This document shows, in pieces, positions 55,321 to 64,000 of a stretch of DNA of 64,000 nucleotides; the first letter of the stretch is position 1, and each line of letters begins with the position of its first letter. Below the pieces are notes generated by a model. That model had not been told where the DNA came from, made no database searches, and worked only from the letters and a program-made list of their open reading frames with translations. The DNA comes from Tenrec ecaudatus. Lineage: Eukaryota; Chordata; Mammalia; Afrosoricida; Tenrecidae. The DNA is taken from NCBI RefSeq assembly GCF_050624435.1, contig NC_134547.1:28568419-28632418 (forward strand), given 5' to 3'. A program made the position numbers and the translations under genes.

Positions 55321-55420
55321 GGCAGAGGTTGGGGGAGTGGGGCTGGGAGTGGTGGTGGTTGGTGGCGGGGGTGGGGGTGGTGGTGGTGGTGGTTGGGGGC
55401 GGGGGTGGGGGTGGTTGTAG
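55321..55420 (+). repeat. G-rich tract, G-quadruplex-prone
   Basis: Long run of GGTGG, GGGG and GGGGGTGGGGGTGG units on the coding strand, so also in the pre-mRNA, about 220 bp upstream of exon 7. Confidence 0.8.
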
Positions 55421-55541
55421 CCAGCTCGTGCCCTCCAGCGGGTCCAGCCGAGGCGGTCAGGTCTGCTGCAGCGGGCGATCAGCAGGCCCTCTGTAGCCAG
55501 GGAGCCATGCGATTCAAGCGTTGGCCCTTGTCTTCACACTG

Positions 55542-55542
<1 letters not shown>

Positions 55543-55577
<35 letters not shown>
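55543..55577 (+). repeat. (GT)n microsatellite upstream of exon 7
   Basis: About 17 GT units ending 60 bp before the exon 7 acceptor (55636-55637), between likely branch-point positions and the G-rich tract. Confidence 0.95.
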
Positions 55578-55578
<1 letters not shown>

Positions 55579-55637
55579 AATTTCTTGCTGGGAGATGACA
55601 GACAACTGAACTAACAGACTTAATCTGCTCCTTTTAG

Positions 55638-55682
55638 GTTCAAAGTCAACAACACCATCCTCCACCCGGAGATCGTGGAGTG
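55638..55682 (+). CDS. PEPD: PEPD coding exon 7 (codons 168-183, partial)
   Basis: 45 bp between acceptor tctgctccttttag and donor GTG|GTGAGT-like (donor GT at 55683). With exon 6 it reads K-FKVNNTILHPEIVE and then two bases of a Cys codon (TG|C). Human has FEVNNTILHPEIVEC at the same place, ending at Cys183 just before Arg184. The motif NNTILHPEIVE is diagnostic. This exon leads into the linker to the catalytic domain, whose coding exons are not in the window. Confidence 0.96.
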
Positions 55683-57589
55683 GTGAGTATGCACCTCGGC
55701 TGCTCTTTGTGCTCAGGGAGGTGGGCGGCCCTCCTCCCACCCCTCAGAGAGCCCCTCAGCTAGGCTGGTCTGCAGAAGCCCCCTCTGCCTCCTTTGCTGT
55801 GTGTTGTTTGTTTGTTGGCTGGTTGTTTGCTTTAGGAAGGATATAAGCCACTTGAACGTCAGTGGTATAATTTTTCATTTTTCATCTGTTCAGTCTTTAA
55901 AAGCCTTGGCCTTCTATACAGAAGCTGAGCTAGGTCGGGGGAGTGGGCCAGGAAAGAAGCCTCACACACGCGGTCCCTGTGTGCCGAGTGGGACCGCTCT
56001 GTTGGGTTTTCAGGGCTGTGTGCGCTTTCAGAAGCAGGTCACCAGGCTGTCTTCTGAGGGGCCTCTGGGGGGCTTCCAAGCCTCTCGGGGAGCAGCTGAG
56101 CACCTCGCAGGGACCTGCTTCCCTGGAAGGGGAGTCTTTTCTGCTCCGGAAACCCGTGCATATGGACTCATGTGGCACCCTGTCTGTCATGTGCCCTTTT
56201 GTGCCTAGCGTGCTGCCCCGTGATATAGCAGCCCTTTCCTATGGTGCTCTGTCACTGTGGGGCGCGGTGCTCCCAACTCTGAGGCTCCCCTGGCTTTCTC
56301 CCGGAGCCATCAGGCTGCTTATTGATAGCAGCCTAAGCGATTTGTTTTCGTTTAGCTGCCGCGTGGTCGCAGGACCTCTGTCGCATCATTCCTGGGCGGA
56401 GAGACTCGTCCTTTCCGATCCCATTCCATATAGCCACATTTCTTTCTCTAGTAGCGGGTCAAGACTCGTTCAGTCCTGAGGCTGGAACTTGATAGCCTGG
56501 AGGACGGTGCGTCAGCGTTGGCTGGGTGGTTGAGGGAGGTGAGAAGGAAGGAGAGAGAGAGATCCAGGCACAGGGGCCAGTTCTTTCCAGGCTGGCATTG
56601 GAGAAGGTGCCCGTGGGCAGCGGCTGGGAAGGGGGCGCCTGAGGACAGGCAGGGGGCTAGGCTAGTCTTGGCACAGTCCCGGCTTTGTCTTGAGGGAAAT
56701 GGGGACCATTGGAAGCCTTTGAAGGCTATAAATGGGAGAGGGGTAGGAGCAGGCATGAATTTTAGACTTTGACTTACCCTTGGAAGCCCCTGGGAGAGGG
56801 ACAAAGGCAAGGACAGGCAGCCCGTCGGGCCCGGGGGGTGAAGAGGCGGTCAGGAGGAAAGCGTGTGGTGAGGAACTGGCGTGATGGCTGAGAGAAGGTT
56901 TTTGTCATCAACCGCCGGGTGGTGGCATCAGTGACACAGGGAAGACGGAGGGGCACGTCCTGTGGTAGTTCAGGAAGGGGGTTGGGGTGCTTGCTGGCGG
57001 GAGAGAGGAGGACCTTTGAAGACCACCAGCAGGCCTGGTGTTGACTTTGGGAGAGTCCAAGGGCAGGTGGGCCTTCCTCACCCTGCAGGCAGCCCTGGCC
57101 CTGGGGTGCCACAACCACCCACCTGTGAGGGGGAGGGCTGTGCCCTTGGCTCACCGCTGCCTCTTTGTGTCTTCATAAGTAGCGAGCGCCTGGCCCACTG
57201 CAGCTTCCGAGGACACCCGTGGTTTCTGTGGACAGGCCCCTCGTGCTCCCTCACAGCCGGCGGGCTCTGGAGACACCTGCCACTGGGCCACGCACTCGGA
57301 CGTCTCCCCAGGGACAAATCAGGGGCTTGAAGCAAGCGCGCTTTCGTGCCGGTGACTTTTCCAGAGCTCTGAGGTAGATTCCACGTGCATGGAAGACCTC
57401 CCAACGTCCTGAAAGCCACCAGCAGAAAGAACTTATTGGGCACAAGAACTTTGTAACAGTACAACGGCTTTGGAAACATCACATTGTTTGCACCCCCTCA
57501 GGGGCGGGGAGAGGGGGTGCTTCAAGCCTGGTCCGGTCGTCACGGTGATCACCCTCTGAGTCACTGACAGGGAGGGACTCTGGGGACTG

Positions 57590-57754
57590 AGTGGTGGATC
57601 CTGGGCCACCAGGGGCAAGGCCAGCAGTTTGACCCCACCAGGAGATCGATGCGGGCATCGAGGCTTATAGCCTCGAACACCCACAGGGCCCTTCTCCCCT
57701 GTCTGTAGGTCACTGCGAGGTGGCATGCAGTGAGTGGCCGTGAGTTTGGTTTCT
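57590..57754 (+). mobile_element. AfroSINE, diverged
   Basis: 'ggatcctgggccaccagggg', 'aaggccagcagtttgacccc', 'cccctgtctgtaggtcactg', 'gtggccgtgagtttggttt'. Confidence 0.7.
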
Positions 57755-57924
57755 GAAGTAACTGACACAGGTTCAGAGAGGTGTGGTGGCAGGTCCCTCG
57801 CACTCCTAGGAGAGCGTGGGCTTCCATGACATTAACTCGGGACTCCTCAGCGCACCTGTTAGCTACGTCTCTGCAGGTGCCATGGGAAACAGTGGCCTGG
57901 CCGTGGTGGAAAGGCCGTTGGTGT

Positions 57925-58080
57925 GGGCCAGGACACAGGCATGTCTGAATTCTTGGGTCCCATGGGGGACTCACTTGGCTTTGCTGAGCCTCGGCTTCGT
58001 CGCCCTGAAATGGGGGTAGTAAGACAACGGGGAGCCCCCTGGAGGATGGCTCGAGGGTTCAAAGAGGATGCTAGTCAGTA
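57925..58080 (+). mobile_element. MIR
   Basis: 'ggggactcacttggctttgc', 'tgagcctcggcttcgtcgcc', 'ctgaaatgggggtagtaaga' is the MIR 3' signature. Confidence 0.55.
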
Positions 58081-58189
58081 GCTGGCACCCTTGAATTGCA
58101 ATGGCCCTGGTCCTGTCAGAGTTCCTGGTGCAAGGTACTGAGCTGAGCCCCGGGCACCTTGTTGAAGAGGTATTTTACTGATGCGATTG

Positions 58190-58280
58190 AACAGCCCTGG
58201 TGGGGTCGTGGTTACCCAGGGAGCTCACTCTAAGGCCCTCAGTTCGAAACCCCTGCACGCACAGGTGGAGGTTGGAGCCC
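58190..58280 (+). mobile_element. AfroSINE 5' fragment
   Basis: 'acagccctggtggggtcgtg', 'gttaccc', 'ggccctcagttcgaaacccc' keep the A- and B-box region only. Confidence 0.6.
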
Positions 58281-60214
58281 GGGGCCCGGGGCCTGCTCCT
58301 AGAGCGCTGTGTAACAGCTGTGGGGCCCTGCCCACCACTCACACACATCCCGGCTCTGGGGGGCATTTGGGCCAGGGCTGGGACCTCTCCCGGAGCCTGT
58401 GGCCGGGAGGCAGCAAGCAGCTTCTGCGCAGACCCACGGGGACGCCTGCTTTCTTGTCTGGGTGCCGTCCATTTCCTTCCTGTGGCTGTTTTATTGTCCA
58501 TTCGCTCCAGCAGCGCTCGTTGGGCTTCCTGTCAATTCCTCTATAGTCATACTCCCCCGCCCGTGCCCTCCCCCACGCACACACGAGATCAGAACCGATC
58601 GTTCCTTTGCTCTGGTTAGGTATGACGTTCCCATGGGAAGGTCAAAAGTTGAGATTTAATAAGAGCACGCATCCTGGTTCCATAATGTGGGCTGGGGGCC
58701 GCCTGCCGGCTTTGCGGATGATGAGACTGATCCGCAGGTAGGGCAGGGAGTGAAAGGAGGCGCTCTCGCGCCTGATCGTCGGCCCCTCCTGGGTTTCCAT
58801 TAAGGAGCTCCGGAAGGAAGCGTCACAGAAGAGCGGGCCTGTCAGCAGTTGCCGTGCGTGCGTATTCTCTGGTCTAATGGCGAACGTGCTAGGTTGAGTC
58901 AGCTGCTGCTTTTAGAGCTGTTAATTGCGCGGACTAGCCGTGTCCCGCATGGATGGATGAGGCGGCGGGTGACATCCACTGCCACTGCCCTGCTTGTTGG
59001 TGTCCACGGGAGCTGCCGAGGGCAGAGGGTCCAGGGGCCAAGATGCACCAGGTTCCTGTGTCCTGGATACAGTCCCAAATTAGAAGGGACGCGGAGATAA
59101 TGACCTAGATTCTGACGCTTGGCCGCAAAGTATTCCAGCGGGGCTGTTCATCTTGCTCTTCTAAGGAGTACACATTTAACTCCCTGTTAGCCTAGAAAAC
59201 CGGGTAGCAAGTGGGGCTCCCGGGGAGGAGTGAGAACCTGAGGGGTCTCTGACAAAAGGCCGGAGATGGGATATGGAGTATCAGGCTGGGGGGCCAGGGT
59301 GGCCAGGCTTGGAGGGTGCAGACCACGGGATCACATTAAATCACAGGTGAACAGAACCGCCCCTTTCTTTCCGTCTCCGGTTTCTCGGAGAAGACTGAGG
59401 TGGTGGGAGGCGTGACTGGGGGGTGGGTGTCCTGTTGGATTGAATTCCTGGCCCCCCCCACCCCCCGGACCTCAACAACCCATCGCCTGCACCTTCATCT
59501 CCAGGAGCGATGGGCTGCCCTTTAATGGGTTTTGTTCATCACTGGCCCTCGGAAGCGCAGAGATGGAGTTTGGAGATATCTCATCCTGTCTTGCTACTAT
59601 TTTAATCAGTGGAACATTCAGGCCTCAGTTAATTGATGTCTTAATCCTAGGTTTAATACCCACAGGCAGTTTTGTGACCCGTGAATATTTAAAAAAAAAA
59701 AAAGATTGCACAAATAAATCTTGGTCTAGGCCTGTAGCAGGAGACGACGGGCCTGGGGTAGGCGGAGGCTCCTGTGCCCTGTGCCTGTGTCTTGGTGCAG
59801 CCCCTGGAGGTGGTGTTGGTTATGGGGTGGGGAGGGCCATGACTGGGGGGACTCTGTGCAAGGCTGCCAGGGGCACGTGTTTCCCAGACACTCACCTGAT
59901 GGAAAGTCTGAGCTCTCTCTGCCTGCACCTCATACCCGATGTCACGGTTCTCCTGTCCTGACCTGACTCCTCTGTCCACTCATGGCTTAGTCTTCTCCAG
60001 GGAGATAGGTCAGGACTGCAGCTCAGGCTCTCGTTCGTACGTGCCTGGTTTGATTCCAGACAACACAGTGAGGACTGCAGGCACGTTCTCAGTCATGTGC
60101 TTTACTTCGTCCTATGAGGGCACCTTCCAAAAGCAAGGTCCAGTCGAAGAGCAGCTGCTGAGGTCATGTGCTGGGCCAGGCCTGTTTGAGTAAAGGCATT
60201 AGCATAGAAGGTCT

Positions 60215-60720
60215 TGTTCTTACCCTTTTTGGATTCGGAAGGGGTCATTTTCATCGATGCTCCTGAAGGACTCAGTACCTTCATGGAGGCTTATTAGGAG
60301 GAAGTTTTGAGGAAATGGAAAAGGGCATTGGTGAAAAACAGGCCAGGAAAGTTACTTTGAGGAATTTTTTCCATCTCAACAATGCACTTGCTCATTCTTT
60401 GAGGGTAACAGGGCTGTCCTATGAGAATCCTGACGGCCAACCTTGCCTCGTTCACCCTGGCGCCCTGGTCTTGCGCTGCACGCTTCTTTTGGCTCCCAGA
60501 ATTTGAAGACTGCAGAAGTCTTGCAGGAAGGGTTACAGAGATGGCCGCACCTCCTCACGAAGTGCAGAGAACTAGATGGAGGAGGAGATGCTGAGGAAGA
60601 AGCTGTTACTGTTGCTCACATTTTGGTATTGTTGTTTAATAAAGGCTTCGATGGATTTGGTAGCAACCCTTTTTGACGGATCCTCTGTTCTAGGGGTAAA
60701 AGTTGATGACAAAGTTGTCG
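60215..60720 (+). pseudogene. mariner-type transposase fossil
   Basis: Encodes LDSEGVIFIDAPEG (mariner 'WDSEGIIHVDFLE'), EEVLRKWKRALVKNRPGK, then FFHLNNALAHSL ('LLHDNARPHTS', with the catalytic Asp changed to Asn) and, after frameshifts, a C-terminal AHILVLLFNKGFDGF-type region. Resembles the copy at 35375-36060, including the 'ttaggaggaagttttgagga' segment. It is interrupted at 60731 by a half-LINE 3' end. Confidence 0.6.
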
Positions 60721-60730
60721 AAGTGAGACA

Positions 60731-61895
60731 GTTTTCTAGAGGAATTACCGAGAGCCGAATGAAGGTCAAACATGATTGTGGGACAGGAGGAGAGTAAAAG
60801 GAAATAGAGGAAAGAACTAGGAGGCAAAAGACATTTTAAAGGTATAAATATAGGCATGTATATATGTAAATATATTAATATATAATGATAGGGATATAGG
60901 TCTCTGTACATATATTTTTATGTGAAGTATCAAGGTAGCAGATGGACATTGGGCTTCTAAATAACACTTCGTTCAAATAACCCAGCATTCTGTGATGTTC
61001 ACCTCCCCAACACAATTGCTGATGACAGAATGGATGCATACGCAAATATGGTGAAGAAAGTTGATGGTGCCCTGCTATTAGAAGATATAGCAAAATAAAA
61101 TGGGAAAAAAGAAGATATAGCATCTGGGATCTTAAAGGCTTGAAGTTAAAACAGTAGCCATCTAGCAGGGCAGCAACAAAGCTCGCATAGAAAAGCACAT
61201 CAGCCTGGGTAAACGAACACAAGATATCAATGAGTTCAGGCATCAGAAGACCCAAAACAAATAATCATATCGATGCAAATGCTGGGGGTCAGAGTGGAGA
61301 CCCAAACCCCATCTACAGACAATTAGACATCTCCTCATGGAAGGGTCACAAGGAAGGGATGAGCCAGCCAGGGTGCAATATAGCACCCAAGAAACACACA
61401 TTTCTCTAGTTCTTTATTGAACCCCCCCACCCCCAGCATGACCCCAGTTCTACCTTACAAATCTGGCTAGACCAGAGTATGTACACTGGTACAGATAAGA
61501 GCTCTTGACACTTGGGATCCAGGACAGATGAACCCTTCAGGAATAATAAATGATGGGAGTAGTGATACCATGGGGGTAGGGGTAAGGTGGGCAGAGAAAG
61601 GGGGAGCTGATTGAAATGATCAATGTATAACCCTTGCCCCAAGGGGGATGAACAACAGAAATGTGGGTGAAGGGAGACAGTGGATGGTGTAAGATGAATT
61701 AATAATTTATCAAGGGGTCATAAGAGGGAGAAAAAAGAGGAGGTGATACCAAGGGCTCAAGTAGAAAGAAAATGTTTTGAAAATGATGATGGAAACATAT
61801 GAGCAAGTGTACTTGATGCAATTGATGTATGGATTGATGGAGTTGTATGTATGTATGGAGTGGTAAGAACCCCCCTAATAAAATGATTTTTTTTT
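60731..61895 (+). mobile_element. Half-LINE/L1 3' UTR copy, 5'-truncated, with TSD
   Basis: Corresponds to about 4660-6060 of the full element: 'gtgggacaggaggagagtaa', 'ggtgaagaaagttgatggtg', 'ggatcttaaaggcttgaag', 'taccttacaaatctggctag', and an end 'ccctaataaaatgatttttt'. Flanking 'aagtgagaca' (60721-60730) and 'aagtgaggca' (61896-61905) form the target duplication. It has a single copy of the 245-bp module, unlike 1468-6079. Confidence 0.85.
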
Positions 61896-62069
61896 AAGTG
61901 AGGCAACATGTAGTCAGGACGAGAGAGAGACACGGCAACCATGCTGTCAAAGCTATGTCTGTGGGAGTCAAAGGATAACTCCAGGCTTAAACACCAAGCT
62001 GCTGGTGGTTTGGGCCTTTCAGTTCACGCCCTGAACATTAGCAGCAGCGTTCCCCAAGGTCTCTTGTTG

Positions 62070-62223
62070 AACAACTCCAAACTTGCTGCCATCGAGTTGA
62101 TGTCAACTCCGCGACCGTGTGGGTTTCCTAGACTGTCCATCTTCATGGGAGTAGAAAGCCTCATCTTTCTTCCATGGGGCAGCTGGAGATTTCAAATTGC
62201 TGACCTTGTGGCTAGCAGCTCCA
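62070..62223 (-). mobile_element. AfroSINE (1 of 3 in a row)
   Basis: Antisense: 'cttgctgccatcgagttgat', 'gagtagaaagcctcatcttt', 'caaattgctgaccttgtggc'. Confidence 0.85.
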
Positions 62224-62235
62224 CAGGCCAGAATA

Positions 62236-62360
62236 AAACAAACAAACAAACAAACTCACTGACCTCGAGTTGATGCCAACTAGCGTAGAGTGTGTGAGAC
62301 TGCAGGAGCAGAGGGTCCCGTCTTCCTCCTGAGGAGTGGCTGGAGTGGCTGCCAGGGCTC
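62236..62360 (-). mobile_element. AfroSINE (2 of 3 in a row)
   Basis: An (AAAC)n tail then antisense 'actcactgacctcgagttga', 'tgccaactagcg', 'ctgaggagtggctgg', 'gccagggctcctg'. Internal deletion. Confidence 0.75.
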
Positions 62361-62369
62361 CTGACCACA

Positions 62370-62509
62370 GCTATCAACTCACTGTGGTGAGTTCATTCTG
62401 ACTCGGAGTCAGATTGTTAAGTCTTTACTGCAGAGCAGCTGGAGGTTTCAAACTACTGACCTTGTGGTTAGCAGCCCAGTGCATAACCACTGCACCACCA
62501 GGGCTCCTT
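62370..62509 (-). mobile_element. AfroSINE (3 of 3 in a row)
   Basis: Antisense: 'ctcactgtggtgagttcatt', 'ctgactcggagtcag', 'actgaccttgtggttagcag', 'accactgcaccaccagggct'. Confidence 0.8.
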
Positions 62510-64000
62510 GGTACGTGGTGGGTGTCCACAGGTAAATACAGCAGGCCATTCAGCTCAGGGTTGGGTGGGGGAGATAGGCAATATGAGCCAGCCAACAAGA
62601 AAGAGAAGAGTTTGAATTACTCCATGAGGAAGCTTCACAGCGTTTGTGGGATGTTCCGTGGTCTTTCGTTCCATTTCCCACCCACTCTTTGAAGCTCCCC
62701 CACAGGTACTTTGGGGGCACACCGTGCACCTCATAATACCGGACCAGGGCAGGTTCCCTTTTTTCTTGCTTTTTTGGCCTCAGGTACAGCCCGAATAGCC
62801 TTCAAATTCAGAGCACTGAATTCTTCCTGCAAGTAGGGGAAATTGTTCAGAATGCTCAGAAGCCGTGTTATTTCCGGCAGCCTTTTTCACAGTTCCAGGC
62901 CTTTGTGTCATGGGTGGACTGGGCCACCTGGCTGGGAGCCCTCCCTCGCTGTCTGGTGCCCGGGTGAGGCTGAGGGCCCAGAGAGCCTGGTGGGTAATGG
63001 CCACGCCAGCGCACAGAGGCTGCCCCTTTTCAGCGCCTTTAGAGTTTCCGTTAAAGTGAGACAGGCCAGAGCTCAGCCAGGCGGGCCCATCTCTTTGGAT
63101 AATGTGTCCTGGTTTGGCTCCATTTTTTACAAACTGTGCCCAGAAAAATAAGTTCTGGGTAAATTGGAAAAAGGCCAGCTTCTCACCCGATGGACGGGAA
63201 GAGAGCAAGTTTCAGATCCAAGGCTTCTTTCTCTTTGCTCAGACAAGTGGCTTCCAGCCTCTCCTAAGGAGGAGGATGGCCGGCTGCAGGGGTGGACTCT
63301 GGGCCAACGCTAGGGGACTCCTCTCTTGGGCTGCCTTTCCCTGTCTGCTTGTGGGTGATCTGCGCCCCTGCTCTGCCCCGGGAAGGCCAGACCAAGAAGA
63401 ACACCCCACACTAACCTGATGGGCTCTCCTCCAGCGTGGGCTGGGATGGGGTACAGAGGGGCTGAGTGGACAGGGCCTCTTTTTCTTTTTAAAATGAGAT
63501 CATTCACTCTCTGTTGGAAATGAACTGGGTTCCAGCTTCATGCTTCCATATATTTATCCCAAATGGTTGCCAGGTGTCTGCTCTGGTTCACTGGGACCTG
63601 GCCTTCCCAGGGCCCTGGCATTGGGGGTTTGGGGTAGGAGTATCTTAAATATACTGTGTGGTCATATGAACTGCCCAGAAACACAGAGAAGGGGTTCGGC
63701 CCAGAGTGTACTGGGCAGTGGAAGGAACCTCCCTGTGCCTGGGGAAGGGCCCACTGGAAGATGCCTCAGGGGTTTTGTCCAGGGAAAGGATGGGAGCAAG
63801 TTCCAGGCAGGGCTGGGGTTGGAGGAGGAAGGGTGGGTGAGTGGGTGAGTTCGTCAGGGGTTGGAGGAGGGAGGGCGGGGGGGGGGGGTTGGTGGTGGCT
63901 GAGTTCGTCAAGGCTGGTGCTTCGTGAGTCCTCACTGGTTATGGTTGCTCCATACCCTGATTCATGGTGTTGTAGGGGACAAAAGAGACCCCAGACCTCA

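Larger units (their letters stand above)
38265..55637 (+). other. PEPD: PEPD intron 6 (17.4 kb)
   Basis: Borders GT (38265) and AG (55636-55637). Its first 5.6 kb (38265-43900) is mostly single-copy GC-rich DNA with an AT-rich island at 41390-41705, an RTE/SPIN pair at 42276-43041 and a long (GT)n at 43113. The next ~10.5 kb is nested repeats. From 54420 to 55320 I see nothing nameable; then G-rich and (GT)n tracts precede exon 7. Confidence 0.9.
8540..64000 (+). other. PEPD: PEPD transcription unit (5' part, continues past window)
   Basis: Prolidase is a cytosolic, Mn-dependent homodimeric metallopeptidase. It cleaves dipeptides with C-terminal proline or hydroxyproline (Xaa-Pro, Xaa-Hyp) and acts in the last step of collagen and dietary peptide turnover. 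Seven consecutive coding exons are visible, each with GT/AG borders. Phases chain correctly: exon 1 ends after codon base 2, exon 2 at phase 0, exon 3 after base 2, exons 4 and 5 at phase 0, exons 6 and 7 after base 2. They encode the N-terminal domain of the creatinase/prolidase fold. The metal ligands (two Asp, one His, two Glu in the human enzyme) lie in the C-terminal pita-bread domain, encoded downstream. The 5' end is approximate. Confidence 0.93.
55683..64000 (+). other. PEPD: PEPD intron 7 (5' 8.3 kb only)
   Basis: Donor GT at 55683. No continuation exon was seen. It contains AfroSINE pieces (57590, 58190, 62070-62509), a MIR (57925), mariner and half-LINE fossils (60215-61895) and candidate conserved islands (58640, 59500). 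55683-57589 and 62510-64000 hold nothing nameable; 63872-63890 is a G run. Confidence 0.85.

Noticed and set aside
55683-64000. Search for PEPD exon 8 (expected to begin by completing Cys183, then Arg184)
   Set aside because: No segment encoding the expected conserved start of the next exon was found on the + strand; it must lie beyond the window.

Overview
The window is mammalian nuclear DNA, read as one protein-coding locus embedded in repeats. The gene is PEPD (peptidase D, also called prolidase or Xaa-Pro dipeptidase) on the + strand. Its first seven coding exons lie at 8579-8595, 18230-18413, 21043-21170, 29653-29716, 36953-37000, 38203-38264 and 55638-55682. Spliced, they give 182 complete codons plus two bases of codon 183. 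As far as I can recall the human protein, the reading is colinear with it and has no indels. The last exon ends two bases into a Cys codon (TG|C). I saw no exon 8 in the remaining 8.3 kb, so the catalytic, metal-binding C-terminal domain lies downstream of the window.

The repeats point to an afrotherian, most probably a tenrec. There are more than 20 copies of a tRNA-derived SINE of the AfroSINE type. There are two copies of a short hAT transposon that match my memory of SPIN, a horizontally transferred family reported from tenrec but not from other afrotherians. There is also a lineage-type LINE-1 family with a distinctive 3' UTR present in many copies. The species call is an inference from repeat content; PEPD itself only says mammal.

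Layout: 1-8.2 kb is 5' flanking DNA. It contains a nearly full-length half-LINE (ORF1 and a long 3' UTR, no ORF2) at 1468-6079, inserted into an older RTE-clade LINE. A CpG-rich, essentially TATA-less promoter follows at about 8.23-8.97 kb, with GC boxes, an E-box and a YY1-like motif over the start codon. Introns 1 to 7 follow. Introns 1-5 are GC-rich and carry scattered AfroSINEs, MIRs and old L1 fragments. Intron 6 (17.4 kb) holds the largest repeat block (43.9-54.4 kb): nested antisense L1, two half-LINE-type 3' ends, RTE and Tigger fossils and an LTR-like sequence. Intron 7 holds two mariner/half-LINE nests and a run of three AfroSINEs.

The most unusual observations are the half-LINE architecture, with 160-bp 5' UTR monomers and 245-bp 3' UTR modules; two 16-18 nt micro-insertions flanked by 12-13 bp duplications; a 196-bp DNA-transposon-like insertion inside an AfroSINE; an unassigned repeat of about 0.4-0.5 kb in three copies; and several AT-rich, repeat-free islands that are candidates for conserved intronic regulatory elements. 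I found no tRNA, rRNA, CRISPR or second protein-coding gene.
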